Below are positions 54,955 to 64,000 of a DNA stretch of 64,000 bases, one piece after another; positions within the stretch are counted from its first letter, which is position 1; each line of letters begins with the position of its first letter. The stretch comes from Impatiens glandulifera (lineage: Eukaryota; Streptophyta; Magnoliopsida; Ericales; Balsaminaceae). The notes beneath the pieces were generated by a model. That model did not search any database and had not been told where the DNA came from. It saw only the letters and a list, made by a program, of their open reading frames with translations. Location: the NCBI RefSeq assembly GCF_907164915.1, contig NC_061869.1:38130840-38194839 (forward strand). Reading direction: 5' to 3'. The position numbers and the translations under genes were made by a program.

Positions 54955-57743
54955 CTATTCCGAGTCCGTGAATTCATAGGCACTCTTCTTTTTCTTCGGT
55001 TGCGGTGGCGGTTGCGGTTGCCTGGTCTGTTGGGAGGATCGTGGTCTTTTAGACCGGTACCGCAGCTGTTCTTCGTCTTCGTCCTCGACTAGGTCGGCTT
55101 GCTGCGAAGTACCCGTAGTGACCGGTTCAGAGATTTCATTGAACATTTCGACAATCTGAACCTTCTTAGGAGCCTGCCTCTTTCTCTTCTTCGGTGTTGA
55201 AACTGAGGCGGCCGCCTTCTTCTTCTTCTCGTGTTCCTTTGCAAATCCGTCCAGCCTTCGTGATTCCCTTTCCAGTCGTTCGGCATCCGCTGCGGCCTGA
55301 CTGGCCACTTTCGCAGCATACCCTGGATATAGGATCTCGGCCCTTCTTATTCTTTCGGCCTCTAATTCTGCTTCGGTCAGCTGAGACAATCGCGGTGCCT
55401 CTTTATCTTTGCTGGCTTCGGCGTTCAGCTCATCCTGGACCCTTTTAGCTACTTGGGCATCAGCCTCTAGAGCCGCGGCGTCCGCGTTTTCCTTAGCCTT
55501 TAGAATTTCGGCCATCTGTTCAGTGAGTGTCTTTACCTCGGCCACGAGATTCTCATTTGTCTTTTCCAGCACTGAGACCCGGTCGATTGTCGTGTCGACC
55601 CGTTCGAAATCCTTCTTTAAGTTGGAGGTCACATCTTCTAGAGCTGCGGTATGCTGAGCACATTTTTCGCGCTCACCGGCCTCTTCCCACAGTCCGGTGC
55701 TGAGTTCGGCTAGGCGTGCTTGATGTTGATCCAGAAGCTGCCTTGTTGCGTCGGTGAACTTCAGGGCCGAATCGAATATGTTCTCGCATCTATCCTTGAG
55801 CGGTTGAAACTTTGACACTTCGTGTTCAAGTACGCGGTCATTAATCTGCTCCAATATTGATGCCTTAACCTTTTGAAGACGGTCTTCAATCTGCCCTGAT
55901 ATGGACATTTCAAACTTCTTAAGTTGGTCATCAATCCGCCCCGAAACGGATGTTTCAAACTTTTGGAGCCGGTCTTCAAACTGTTCTTTAGGAGGGACCG
56001 AAGCGGTGGCTTCCGGTGGTGGAGGGAGAATTGATTGCTCGGTGGGATCAGGATCGGCTCTCTCACTGGAGTCTATCAGTGCAGCATTCTCATTAGGGGG
56101 TTCTAATGTGACCGCATCCTCCAAGTTCGTTACCGCAGTTTCTGAGATTGGTACCTCGACATCTTCTAAAATTTGTACCTCAACAATTTTTGAAGTCGGT
56201 ACCTCAACGTCTTCTTGCATCGGTGCCTCAATATCCCTTGGTGTCTCAACTTCCTCTCTTGAAGGTGTTGGGCAGTCAATTGGAAATTCTTCGATTACCG
56301 GAGCGGTGTATACTGGAACTTGTTTTTGATTGCATATTGCTTCCAACCGCTCTATCTCTTGACGTATTTCCAGTTTGCCTTTTTCGAGCTTTGTTAATAC
56401 TCGCGGTGCTACGGTAGACACCGATCCCCCTTCGGTATACTCCTCCTTAATTTTCCGGATGCGCCTTCTTAGTTTCCGAAGATGGCTTCTCGGTATCAGG
56501 AGACAGGTTCGGCATTGTACCTCCTGAATTGTATTGGATTTTGTGAGACGTAGGATCATGTCCTCTACTTCCTCCAATCTCTCGATGCAGTTCTGTTGCG
56601 GGAAGCTCGGTAGGATATCTTTATATTTTGTACTGAACCGGTGCTCATGCCACTCCAAATACAAGTCTATAACGTCCTCGTCTCGCTTGTTAATGCCCAG
56701 AAAGATATTCTGGGCTAATCTTTCGGCCTCGGCCTCGTCGGCCTCTTCCTTGTTGTAGCCTTCATCATTGGCTCCAGTATCAACCCCTTCTTCACCCTCG
56801 GTGGTCTCAGGATTGGCACTTTGTTCGGCATCGTTCGGACTCCGAGCCGAATGATCGTCGTCATGGACCGTTCTATCTTCGGTCCTCTCCGTGTCGGTTT
56901 CCTCAGAGGCCCACTCCTCATCTTGCGCTTGTTGCGGTGGGTCTTCGAAAGTTATCTTTTCTTTCCTCTTTCCTCCGGTCTTTGCTTTTGCCGGGGCATC
57001 TTTCTTTGCGGCTTTCTTCTTTCGGCCACCTGTGGAACTGGAGGCCGACTGCGTTCTTGGAAGAAATTGCCTCGATCGAATGATGCAGCGTTTTATTAGC
57101 CCAACACCGGGACCGACGTTGAGGTTCAAGTGTAGGAAGATCTTACCGAGTTGCACGGCATATCCCCACGACCGGGCTGAATCCGGTCTTACCATGTCCA
57201 TGAGGTTGCCGAATACTGATCTTGCCCAGTTGACCTCTTTTCCTTCCAACAGACGAAATATCATTTTGATTTTGTCTCTGGTGAGGTTGCTGAAGTTTCC
57301 TCCCCGTGCCAGTATCGCCCTGGCAAAAACGTCACACGCCGGATATACTCCGGTTTCAGCATCTGTTTACTTCCGGATGTAGTGATCGGCTTATTGGTTG
57401 CCGATAAGAGGTGGCAAGCCGTCTCAAAGGTATCATCGTCTATTTCTGCCGTTGCATCCTGGCCGGTAGTTGGGAGACGCAAGCTCTCGGCCACCACTGC
57501 TTCGGTGATCTCGATTTGGGAACCGCAAACCGTTGCGATGATCCTGTCGTAGGAGATGATTGCGGTTTTGAAGAACTCTTCGACCGCCTCTCTGTAAATT
57601 ACGTGAGGACCGTCTAGAAAATATCCCAGACCGGTTTTAATCAGCTGGTCAATGACTTCCTTTGCCTCGGTCGTTCCATTCTGCCGAATCTCCTCGAAAT
57701 CCACTTGAGAGTAGAGTTTGAACAACGCCGAATCACGACCCAT
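54955..57743 (-). pseudogene. orfC of Copia B: longer version with one-base deletion
   Basis: ATG at 57743 (MGRDSALFKLYSQVDFEE). A single-base deletion near 57340, after the KPEYI segment, shifts the frame. The rest reads on from about 57300 to the stop at 54955, giving roughly 929 codons against 863 in copy A. The extra length comes from repeats: an EDVEVPxS-type run around 56080-56260 and three copies of a DRLQKFETSVSGRID-type heptad segment around 55850-55980, where copy A has one. Otherwise the domain order is the same, including the C-terminal KKKKSAY basic tail. TATA box at 57854-57848. Confidence 0.8.
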
Positions 57744-58227
57744 GTTGAAGAGTTTGAGAATGAGAGAAATCGGCTTCAGAGAGTTTAGGAAGCTTAGAGA
57801 GAGAAAGTGAATTTGCGTGAGAATGAAAAATATGACCGAAGGCTCCCTTTTATAGGCACGGTTTGGAAGCCCAACCGTCCCATCATGAATGGGCGGGAGT
57901 TTTCCCTCCAAAGTGAAAAGACGCCAAACTGTGGGCGGTTATGTATGAAACGATGGGAGGCAGCTTTGAGCGGGAGATTTCCCTCCAAAACCCTTTTCTT
58001 ATGTCATGGATGACACATTCTTTTCTATGTGACCGAATGATTGATCGGTTTCTAGTTCTATTCAGATATTTTGATTGATCGGTGTTTAACAATTTTAAGT
58101 AGAGTTTATGATACCGGATAAGAATGAGGTTAAGCCGGTTACTTAGATAGATGTGCAAAGAATAAAGAGAAACGGTCATTGAAACTGAAACGATATTTTA
58201 TTAGAATGAAAACCGAAAGATAGACAT
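57744..58227 (-). promoter_or_regulatory. orfC upstream region, Copia B
   Basis: CTATAAAAGGGAGCC on the minus strand (TATA at 57854-57848) lies 105 nt before the orfC ATG. Further upstream are GGGCGGGAGTTTTCCC and GAGCGGGAGATTTCCC segments. The rest, to the orfB stop, has no coding frame. Confidence 0.5.
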
Positions 58228-58935
58228 TTAAGCAGTAAGCACCATTCTGGAATACTTTTCCACCACCGCATCTGCATCAAGAGTGTTTGAGGGGGATGCC
58301 GGTGTGCCCGGTCCAAAATCTGGCCGGTACTTGAGAATCAACTTGCTGATGTGAGGTGCAAAGCCGAGACCTTTCTTGGTCCGCACCATATTCCTCAAGT
58401 TTTGAAAGAGGACCGCTGACCAATTGATGGGCGTGTGGTGGTAGATGTGGGTCATGATGTTGTAGGTATTCTTTGAATACCGCTGATTTGGGGATTGGCA
58501 CAGAATGGACCGAGTGACAATCTCAAGAAGTAGCTGAGTACTACGACCGAGGCGGGTTTTTAACCCATGGGTTTCCACCGGATCAAGAGTTGCAGAGCAG
58601 CGTAACCCATAGTAGTATTCATCAAGTCCCTCCATGGTTGAGAAATCAGAGAACCCTTCTTTGGGCAGATTGAAGAGGGTGGCAAATTCGGCTTCATCAA
58701 GCCGGAAGGTATGATTCCTTACAGTGGTGACAATGCGATCGCCCCAGTTGCAGGCATTTCTGAAGAATTCCTTGACATCCTCAGTCAGTATGGGACCGGA
58801 TTCGTCAAGGAAGGTTTGAAGACCGGTAACAATAAGGCTTTCAAACATGTGTTTCTTTGCATGGTCATAGTCCCATTCTGCCATACATGAGTTGAAGTCG
58901 ACACTTAGAAAGTTTCCCAGAGTTCGGCTTGGCAT
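58228..58935 (-). CDS. orfB of Copia B: 235-aa accessory protein, intact, unknown function
   Basis: ATG at 58935 (MPSRTLGNFLSVDFNSC) and uninterrupted to 58228. Family motifs in order: MFESLIVTGLQTFLDESG (about 30-47), VKEFFRNACNWGDRIVTTVR (about 55-75), EFATLFNLPKEGFSDF (about 85-100), TRLGRSTQLLLEIVTRSILC (about 125-145), PINWSAVLFQNLRNMV (about 170-185), FAPHISKLILKYRPDFGPGT (about 190-212). No signal peptide or membrane segment. TATATAA box 78-84 nt upstream (59019-59013). Paralogous to orfA and to the first 230 residues of orfC. Start is chosen at the only ATG that follows the TATA box and precedes the shared domain. Confidence 0.85.
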   Translation of the reverse strand: MPSRTLGNFLSVDFNSCMAEWDYDHAKKHMFESLIVTGLQTFLDESGPILTEDVKEFFRNACNWGDRIVTTVRNHTFRLDEAEFATLFNLPKEGFSDFSTMEGLDEYYYGLRCSATLDPVETHGLKTRLGRSTQLLLEIVTRSILCQSPNQRYSKNTYNIMTHIYHHTPINWSAVLFQNLRNMVRTKKGLGFAPHISKLILKYRPDFGPGTPASPSNTLDADAVVEKYSRMVLTA

Positions 58936-59425
58936 GATTATGGTATAGAGAGAGAGATTCAAGAGGAATACAAGTGATTTTGGATGTGATAAAATGAGAG
59001 GAGGATGGCTCCTTATATAGGATCGGTTTTTGGAGGGAAAATCTGAGCATTGATGGTCAGTTTTGTTTTATTAAGGAAAAGAATCTTTTCCTTTTCAAGG
59101 TGCATGGGGAAGTGGCGGTTTGCAAAGCCCGAGGTAAGTATTTGTTGGAAAGTAACCAGATTAGTTGGAAATTAAATGTGTGGGTGGTTGGGAGTTATCT
59201 CATTTATTGGGATTGTCTCATTAAATGCATTTAACACATAAACGATATTGATTAGATAGAAACCGAAAATGGTAGAGACAATGCCGAAAATGACATATGT
59301 GAATGATGAAGTAGACATAAATAAAACTGAAGTAGACATGGATGAAGCCGATATGGTCAAATTTGAGTTGGTTAAGTCTTCATCCGGTACATGCTGCAAA
59401 ACGACCGGATGCAAGAGGAAGTGAC
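58936..59425 (-). promoter_or_regulatory. orfB promoter region and inter-ORF spacer, Copia B
   Basis: Holds the TATATAAGG box of orfB at 59019-59013 and non-coding sequence to the orfA stop. The part 58927-59096 is precisely what copy A lacks. Confidence 0.6.
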
Positions 59426-60181
59426 TTAGCGAGCGCCGGAGTTAACATCACGAGGAGGGTTGAAGTTTCTCCTCCTCCATTCTCTTTCAAACCGACTATA
59501 GAAAGAATCGGTCATCTCTCTGGTTAACACCTGGGCCAGGTTCAAGCCCTCGCCAGGACAGGTTGGAACACCAAGTTCCACCATAAGGGTGCTTATTTGG
59601 GGAATAAGACCGACTGACTAGATGTTAATCATCCAAACTAAGGTGTCGAACAGCACCCGGGACCAATTCACCGGCGTGCCGGTAATGATGGCCGCCATCA
59701 TATTGAAATTTGCCACGCAATAAGTGTTGGTGACATCTCTTCCAAAGATGCCCCTTCCTATTACATCATTGAGGAGCTGATACTCAGCCCTCAGGAGAGA
59801 CTTAGAGCCATAATCATTAACAGGCTCATCCGACCGGGCAAAGGAGAGGGAGACTTCAGCCTTAATGTCTGCAGGAGGGTTGAGGTCTGTGATCCCTTGC
59901 TTAGGCAGACTGAAGCACCGAGCAAAGTCCTGCTCGGTGAAATCGAAAATTATACCCCCAACCTTTGATTGGATGTGGGTATCAAAGTGGGGTGTGCCCC
60001 GGAATACCCTGTCATTATAGTAGAATTCCATGACAGATTCAGGGTAGATATTTTGCTTGTCATCCAGAAAATACTGGAGGCCAGTATCTTCCAGTTTCTT
60101 GATCATCCGATACACCTCATAGTGTTCGGTACCAGTACAGGATTCAAAATCGACTTGGAGGATGTTTGGAAATTGAGACAT
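59426..60181 (-). pseudogene. orfA of Copia B: one in-frame stop
   Basis: ATG at 60181 (MSQFPNILQVDFESCTGTEH), in frame throughout for 252 codons except a TAG at about 59618-59620, after WMINI. Downstream the frame continues with GLIPQISTLMVELGVPTCPG and ends FEREWRRRNFN...GAR. A TATTTAA box lies 68-74 nt upstream (60255-60249). The reading frame up to the stop gives 187 aa that contain most of the shared domain, so a truncated product is possible. Confidence 0.8.
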
Positions 60182-60699
60182 GGTTAGGTTGCCTTAGTGA
60201 GAGGATGTTCTTGTGACTTGTGAGTATTGTGGTGAGTGTTTGCCTCTCTTAAATACTAGTTTAGGGGCTAACCTATTGTCCAGGCATTAAATTGAATGAC
60301 ATGTATTAACTGCAGGATAAAAGATTTTGCATAAAAATAGGTATGTTTGCAGTCTAGGTGTCGGTCATAGGCCTGAACTATGAAAGATATCAAAAGATCT
60401 TCACGTCTTTTTAGGCGCGACCAGTTTTCTTTGAAAAAGCAACATTTCAGAACAGATATCTACAAACATTGGTAGTTGTTCCACATCTGTGAGATTCAAA
60501 TAATCTGGGATGACCTGCTTCCGAACCGGTCAGTCATCAGTTGTTCATCCCGATGCGGTTAGTTGGCGTTTCCACCGAGTAACCGGTCGGTTTACTCCAT
60601 CTGATGAACTGGGCGGTTCTTCCATAGGCATCTTGAGAATTCAAAAATCAACAGCTTAAGAAAAACTACCTGTTTTATCTATCGAAGCCGGTTTTCCTT
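60182..60699. other. Spacer between pol and orfA, Copia B
   Basis: Homologous to 16028-16542 of copy A, including AAGATCTTCACGTCTTTTTA and the orfA TATA-like box. No coding frame. Confidence 0.5.
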
Positions 60700-63600
60700 T
60701 TAAGCATCCTTAGGAAGGATCTGACTAATGTCGGTTAAGCCGAGAGTAAGTCTGAATTGAGAGAACTTAGCTTCCTGTAGAGGCTTCGTGAAGATATCGG
60801 CTACTTGTTGATCGGTCGGTACGTATTTCAGCCGGATATGCTTCAGCGTGACATGCTCTCGAATGAAATGATGCCTTATGTCGATGTGCTTGGTTCTGGA
60901 GTGAAGAACCGGGTTGTAGGTAATCGCTATGGCACTTGTATTGTCACAAAAGATCGGGGACTCTTCGGCTATGATACCGAAGTCCCTCAGCTGCTGTTGG
61001 ATCCATAGGAGTTGAGAACAGCAGCTTCCGGCCGCTAAGTATTCAGCTTCTGCAGTGGACGTGGCCACCGATGTCTGCTTCTTGCTATGCCATGAAACAA
61101 GCCGGTCACCAAGGAACTGACATGTTCCGCTGGTGCTCTTTCTGTCAATCTTACAACCTGCATAGTCTGCGTCTGAGTAACTCGTTAGATTGAATGATGA
61201 GTCCTTTGGGTACCACAAACCGACATCAGGTGTGCCCTTTAGATACTTCAGTATCCTCTTTGCGGCTGTGTAATGGGATTGCTTTGGATTTGCTTGAAAT
61301 CTCCCACATACACCAACTGCAAACAGAATGTCCGGTCTACTTGCTGTCAGGTATAGTAGGGAGCCGATCATGCCCCGGTATGCAATCTGATCTACTGATT
61401 GGCCTTCATCATCTCTGTCCAGCTTAACTGATGAGCTCATTGGAGTAGCCGCCGAGGAGCAGGTGTCCATCCCGAATTTCTTTAGCAGCTCCTTGGTGTA
61501 CTTAGGTTGGCTTATGAAGGTTCCTTCCTTGAGTTGTTTAACCTGAAGACCTAGGAAGAAACTTAATTCTCCCATCATACTCATTTCAAATTTGTTAGTC
61601 ATCATTTTTGAGAACTTATCACATAACTTAGGATCGGTTGAGCCAAAAATGATATCATCTACATATATTTGAACAAGTAGGATATGTTCCTTCTTTTCAA
61701 ATTTGAACAAAGTCTTATCCACTGAACCGATGGTGAAATCATGTTCTAATAGAAATGCGGTTAGTGTATCATACCAGGCTCTAGGTGCTTGCTTTAGACC
61801 GTATAAAGCTTTGTTTAGCCGGTATACATGGTTTGGAAATGCAGCATTTTTAAAACCGGGTGGCTGTTCAACATACACTTCCTCACGTAGGTCACCGTTC
61901 AAGAATGCACTCTTAACATCCATTTGAAAAACTTTGAAGTTTTTGAAAGCCGCAAATGCAAGAAAAATCCTAATGGCTTCAATCCTGGCTACAGGAGCAA
62001 ATGACTCTTCAAAATCAATGCCTTCTTCCTGTTTGTAGCCTTGAGCCACTAATCTGGCTTTGTTCCTCGTGACCAAACCGTCCTCATTGAGTTTATTTCT
62101 GAATACCCATCTTGTTCCTATGACCGATTGAACCTTCGGTCTAGGGACTAGGTACCAGACCTTACTACTCTCAAACTGGTTTAGTTCTTCTTGCATTCCC
62201 AAGATCCAATCCGGATCTGACAATGCTTCATCTATTCTTTTCGGTTCAATCTGGGATATGAAAGCGGAGTTGAAATATCCTTCCAGAAGTTGACTCCTAG
62301 TTCGAACAGGTTCTGAAGGGTCACCTATAATTTGCTCAGGAGGATGTTTACTATTTCTTCTGAGATTCAGTTCAGGGGTGTCTACCAAGTTACCGTTTAT
62401 TTGATCAAGGCTAGACATGTCGGTAGGCTGACCGAGATTGTCAGACCGACCGGCTCCCTCGGGTTGGACCGAAGTGTCAGCTTCCTGTTGTGGAACAGCT
62501 TGATCTGGCTGGGTATCAATATTACCCATTAGGTCATGGACAAACCGCCTGAAGACCGGAGTCTCATCTTCGCTATCAGAATGAATATCGTTATTTTCCA
62601 GTCTGTTGTGTAGATCAAAGCATGAAGCAGTATTGCTTTCAACCGATTCATCGAAAACAACATGAATTGTTTCCTCCATGGTTGCAGTTCTATTATTATA
62701 TACTCTATATGCTTTGCTTATTGACGAGTATCCTAGCATAATGCCGGTATCGGTCTTTGCATCAAAAGCAGTGAGTTGAGTTTTACCGTTTATATGAATA
62801 TAACATTTACAACCGAAAATCCTGAGGTATTTAAGTTTAGGAATTCTGTTAAAATAAACCTCATACGGTGTTTTGTTGTGAAATCTGTTAATCAAAGATC
62901 GGTTTTGTGTATGGCATGCAGTGTTGATAGCCTCAGCCCAAAATTTCTGAGCAATGCCGGAGTCGGCTATCATGGACCGTGCGGCTTCCTTGAGAGTCCG
63001 GTTTATTTTCTCGGCCAGGCCATTTTGTTGAGGAGTCCTAGCACTAGACAACTCGTGTCTAATGCCGGATTCATCAAGATATGCAGTTAATGTGCTATTA
63101 GTAAATTCGGTACCTCTATCGCTTCGAATGCAATTAATACGAGTTGATTTTTCATTTTGCAAACGCTTAAGAAGAGTGATCAGGTTTAATACTGTTTCTC
63201 GTTTAGATGGTAAGAATACTACCCATGTATATCTAGAGTAATCATCAATAACTACCAAGGTGTAAAGCATACCTCCTGAGCTAATGACTTGAATCGGTCC
63301 AAATAAATCCATGTGAAGAAGATCTAGACATCGGTTAGATTTGATATTTCCCTTGCTTTTAAAGGATGACCTAGTTTGTTTACCCATTTGGCATGCTGAA
63401 CAAACCTTATCCTGGTTAAACACTATATCCGGAATGCCTTCAACTAATTTCTTACCACGAATGTAGTTTAAGGTTTTCATGTTTAGATGGTTTAGTCTCT
63501 TATGCCATAGCCAGGTTTGATCAGTCTTAGCTATCATGCATATAGGATATTCTGTTCTAGTTTTCCAGTCTACCTTATAGATGTTACCTATCCTATTTCC

Positions 63601-63975
63601 GGTTAGTAGTACTATACCTTGAGAGTTCTTAACTAGACATGCGTGTTTAAGAAATTCTACCGTGTATCCAGCATCACACATTTGACTAATGCTAAGTAGA
63701 TTAAAACGTAGGTTTTCAACTAGAAGTACATTTTCGATAGTTAGGTTACCATGGACAATCTTACCCTTGCCCACGGTTTTACCTTTTGAGTTGTCGCCGA
63801 AGGTGATTAGAGCACCGGTTGCTGACCTAATGTCGGTTAGCAGATTGCTATTTCCGGTCATGTGCCTGGAGCAACCGCTGTCCAAGAACCATTCGGAGTT
63901 TCCTAGCCGCTTCTTTGGGTCCTGCAAAATGTACATATTTACAACTATTTGGTACCCACATTTACTTGGGTCCAC
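60700..63975 (-). CDS. pol: Copia B pol polyprotein
   Basis: About 1,091 codons with the same domain order as copy [11 protein letters not shown] protease, CSACQMGKQ zinc region, IRSDRGTEF integrase core, [10 protein letters not shown] and YVDDIIFGS reverse transcriptase, [11 protein letters not shown] and [12 protein letters not shown]ase H. It keeps [11 protein letters not shown] but has AEKINRT where copy A has AERRNRT in integrase. Near 63945 one base is missing relative to copy A (CAAATAG against CAAACAAG), so the extreme N-terminal joint with gag is disrupted here. The gag frame itself lies beyond the window. Confidence 0.92.
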   Translation of the reverse strand: MDPSKCGYQIVVNMYILQDPKKRLGNSEWFLDSGCSRHMTGNSNLLTDIRSATGALITFGDNSKGKTVGKGKIVHGNLTIENVLLVENLRFNLLSISQMCDAGYTVEFLKHACLVKNSQGIVLLTGNRIGNIYKVDWKTRTEYPICMIAKTDQTWLWHKRLNHLNMKTLNYIRGKKLVEGIPDIVFNQDKVCSACQMGKQTRSSFKSKGNIKSNRCLDLLHMDLFGPIQVISSGGMLYTLVVIDDYSRYTWVVFLPSKRETVLNLITLLKRLQNEKSTRINCIRSDRGTEFTNSTLTAYLDESGIRHELSSARTPQQNGLAEKINRTLKEAARSMIADSGIAQKFWAEAINTACHTQNRSLINRFHNKTPYEVYFNRIPKLKYLRIFGCKCYIHINGKTQLTAFDAKTDTGIMLGYSSISKAYRVYNNRTATMEETIHVVFDESVESNTASCFDLHNRLENNDIHSDSEDETPVFRRFVHDLMGNIDTQPDQAVPQQEADTSVQPEGAGRSDNLGQPTDMSSLDQINGNLVDTPELNLRRNSKHPPEQIIGDPSEPVRTRSQLLEGYFNSAFISQIEPKRIDEALSDPDWILGMQEELNQFESSKVWYLVPRPKVQSVIGTRWVFRNKLNEDGLVTRNKARLVAQGYKQEEGIDFEESFAPVARIEAIRIFLAFAAFKNFKVFQMDVKSAFLNGDLREEVYVEQPPGFKNAAFPNHVYRLNKALYGLKQAPRAWYDTLTAFLLEHDFTIGSVDKTLFKFEKKEHILLVQIYVDDIIFGSTDPKLCDKFSKMMTNKFEMSMMGELSFFLGLQVKQLKEGTFISQPKYTKELLKKFGMDTCSSAATPMSSSVKLDRDDEGQSVDQIAYRGMIGSLLYLTASRPDILFAVGVCGRFQANPKQSHYTAAKRILKYLKGTPDVGLWYPKDSSFNLTSYSDADYAGCKIDRKSTSGTCQFLGDRLVSWHSKKQTSVATSTAEAEYLAAGSCCSQLLWIQQQLRDFGIIAEESPIFCDNTSAIAITYNPVLHSRTKHIDIRHHFIREHVTLKHIRLKYVPTDQQVADIFTKPLQEAKFSQFRLTLGLTDISQILPKDA

Positions 63976-64000
63976 ATGCGATTAGTCCCTTAGGTACCCA

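Larger units (their letters stand above)
53316..64000 (-). mobile_element. Copia B: second copy of the same Copia family, truncated by the window edge
   Basis: Begins with a 1,323-bp LTR at TGTTAGG (53316) preceded by TTGGG. Then, in the same order as copy A: duplicated polypurine tract, orfC, orfB, orfA and pol. The window stops in the gag/pol overlap. Pol is nearly identical in sequence to copy A, while spacers and the LTR carry indels. The other LTR and target duplication are outside the window. Confidence 0.95.

Overview
The window is nuclear DNA from a flowering plant, most likely a eudicot. The evidence is introns with GT/AG borders, an intact plant Raf-like kinase gene, plant gene fragments of the NPH3 and TVP38 families, and nested plant transposon families (MULE, Copia with a Met-tRNA primer site, PIF/Harbinger, LINE, tRNA-derived SINE). 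I cannot name the species. Only one host gene looks intact, the kinase at 41.4-48.1 kb on the + strand. Nearly everything else is transposon sequence of different ages.

Layout. 0-1 kb: AT-rich DNA with a hAT-like repeat and a small open frame. 1.0-7.6 kb: a decayed Mutator-like element (MULE-1) with a FAR1-type transposase gene (+) and, convergent to it, a multi-exon Ulp1-like (C48) protease gene (-). GGGACCCGAAA minisatellite arrays lie inside introns of both genes and between them. 7.6-28.5 kb: a Pack-MULE (MULE-2) carrying fragments of two host genes in convergent orientation, TVP38/TMEM64-like from the left and NPH3-like from the right. The Pack-MULE was later split by two insertions. A 13,526-bp Copia element (copy A, 9463-22988, sense strand minus) sits in the TVP38-like exon with a CTTTA duplication. 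A 2,902-bp fold-back element (23601-26502) has 8-bp hAT-type target duplications. 28.5-41.2 kb: AT-rich DNA with a SINE-like sequence, a LINE tail, a PIF/Harbinger relic, tandem repeats and two diverged LTR-like blocks resembling Tat/Ogre elements. 41.4-48.2 kb: the kinase gene, whose 4.4-kb intron is filled with decayed repeats. 49.5-53.3 kb: a third MULE with a MuDR-type transposase relic and ends similar to those of MULE-2. 53.3-64 kb: a second Copia copy (copy B), cut by the window edge in the gag/pol junction.

The most notable content is the Copia family. Between pol and the 3' LTR, where Sirevirus-type elements carry an env-like frame, both copies have three tandem, mutually paralogous accessory ORFs (here orfA, orfB, orfC). 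Each has, or in copy A once had, its own TATA box just upstream of its ATG. orfC continues into a long coiled-coil protein rich in nuclear-localisation-like basic clusters, and its internal repeats differ in number between copies. The copies have decayed in a complementary way: orfC is intact only in copy A and orfB only in copy B. The duplicated polypurine tract and the gag/pol frame offset are shared by both copies, so these are family traits rather than accidents.
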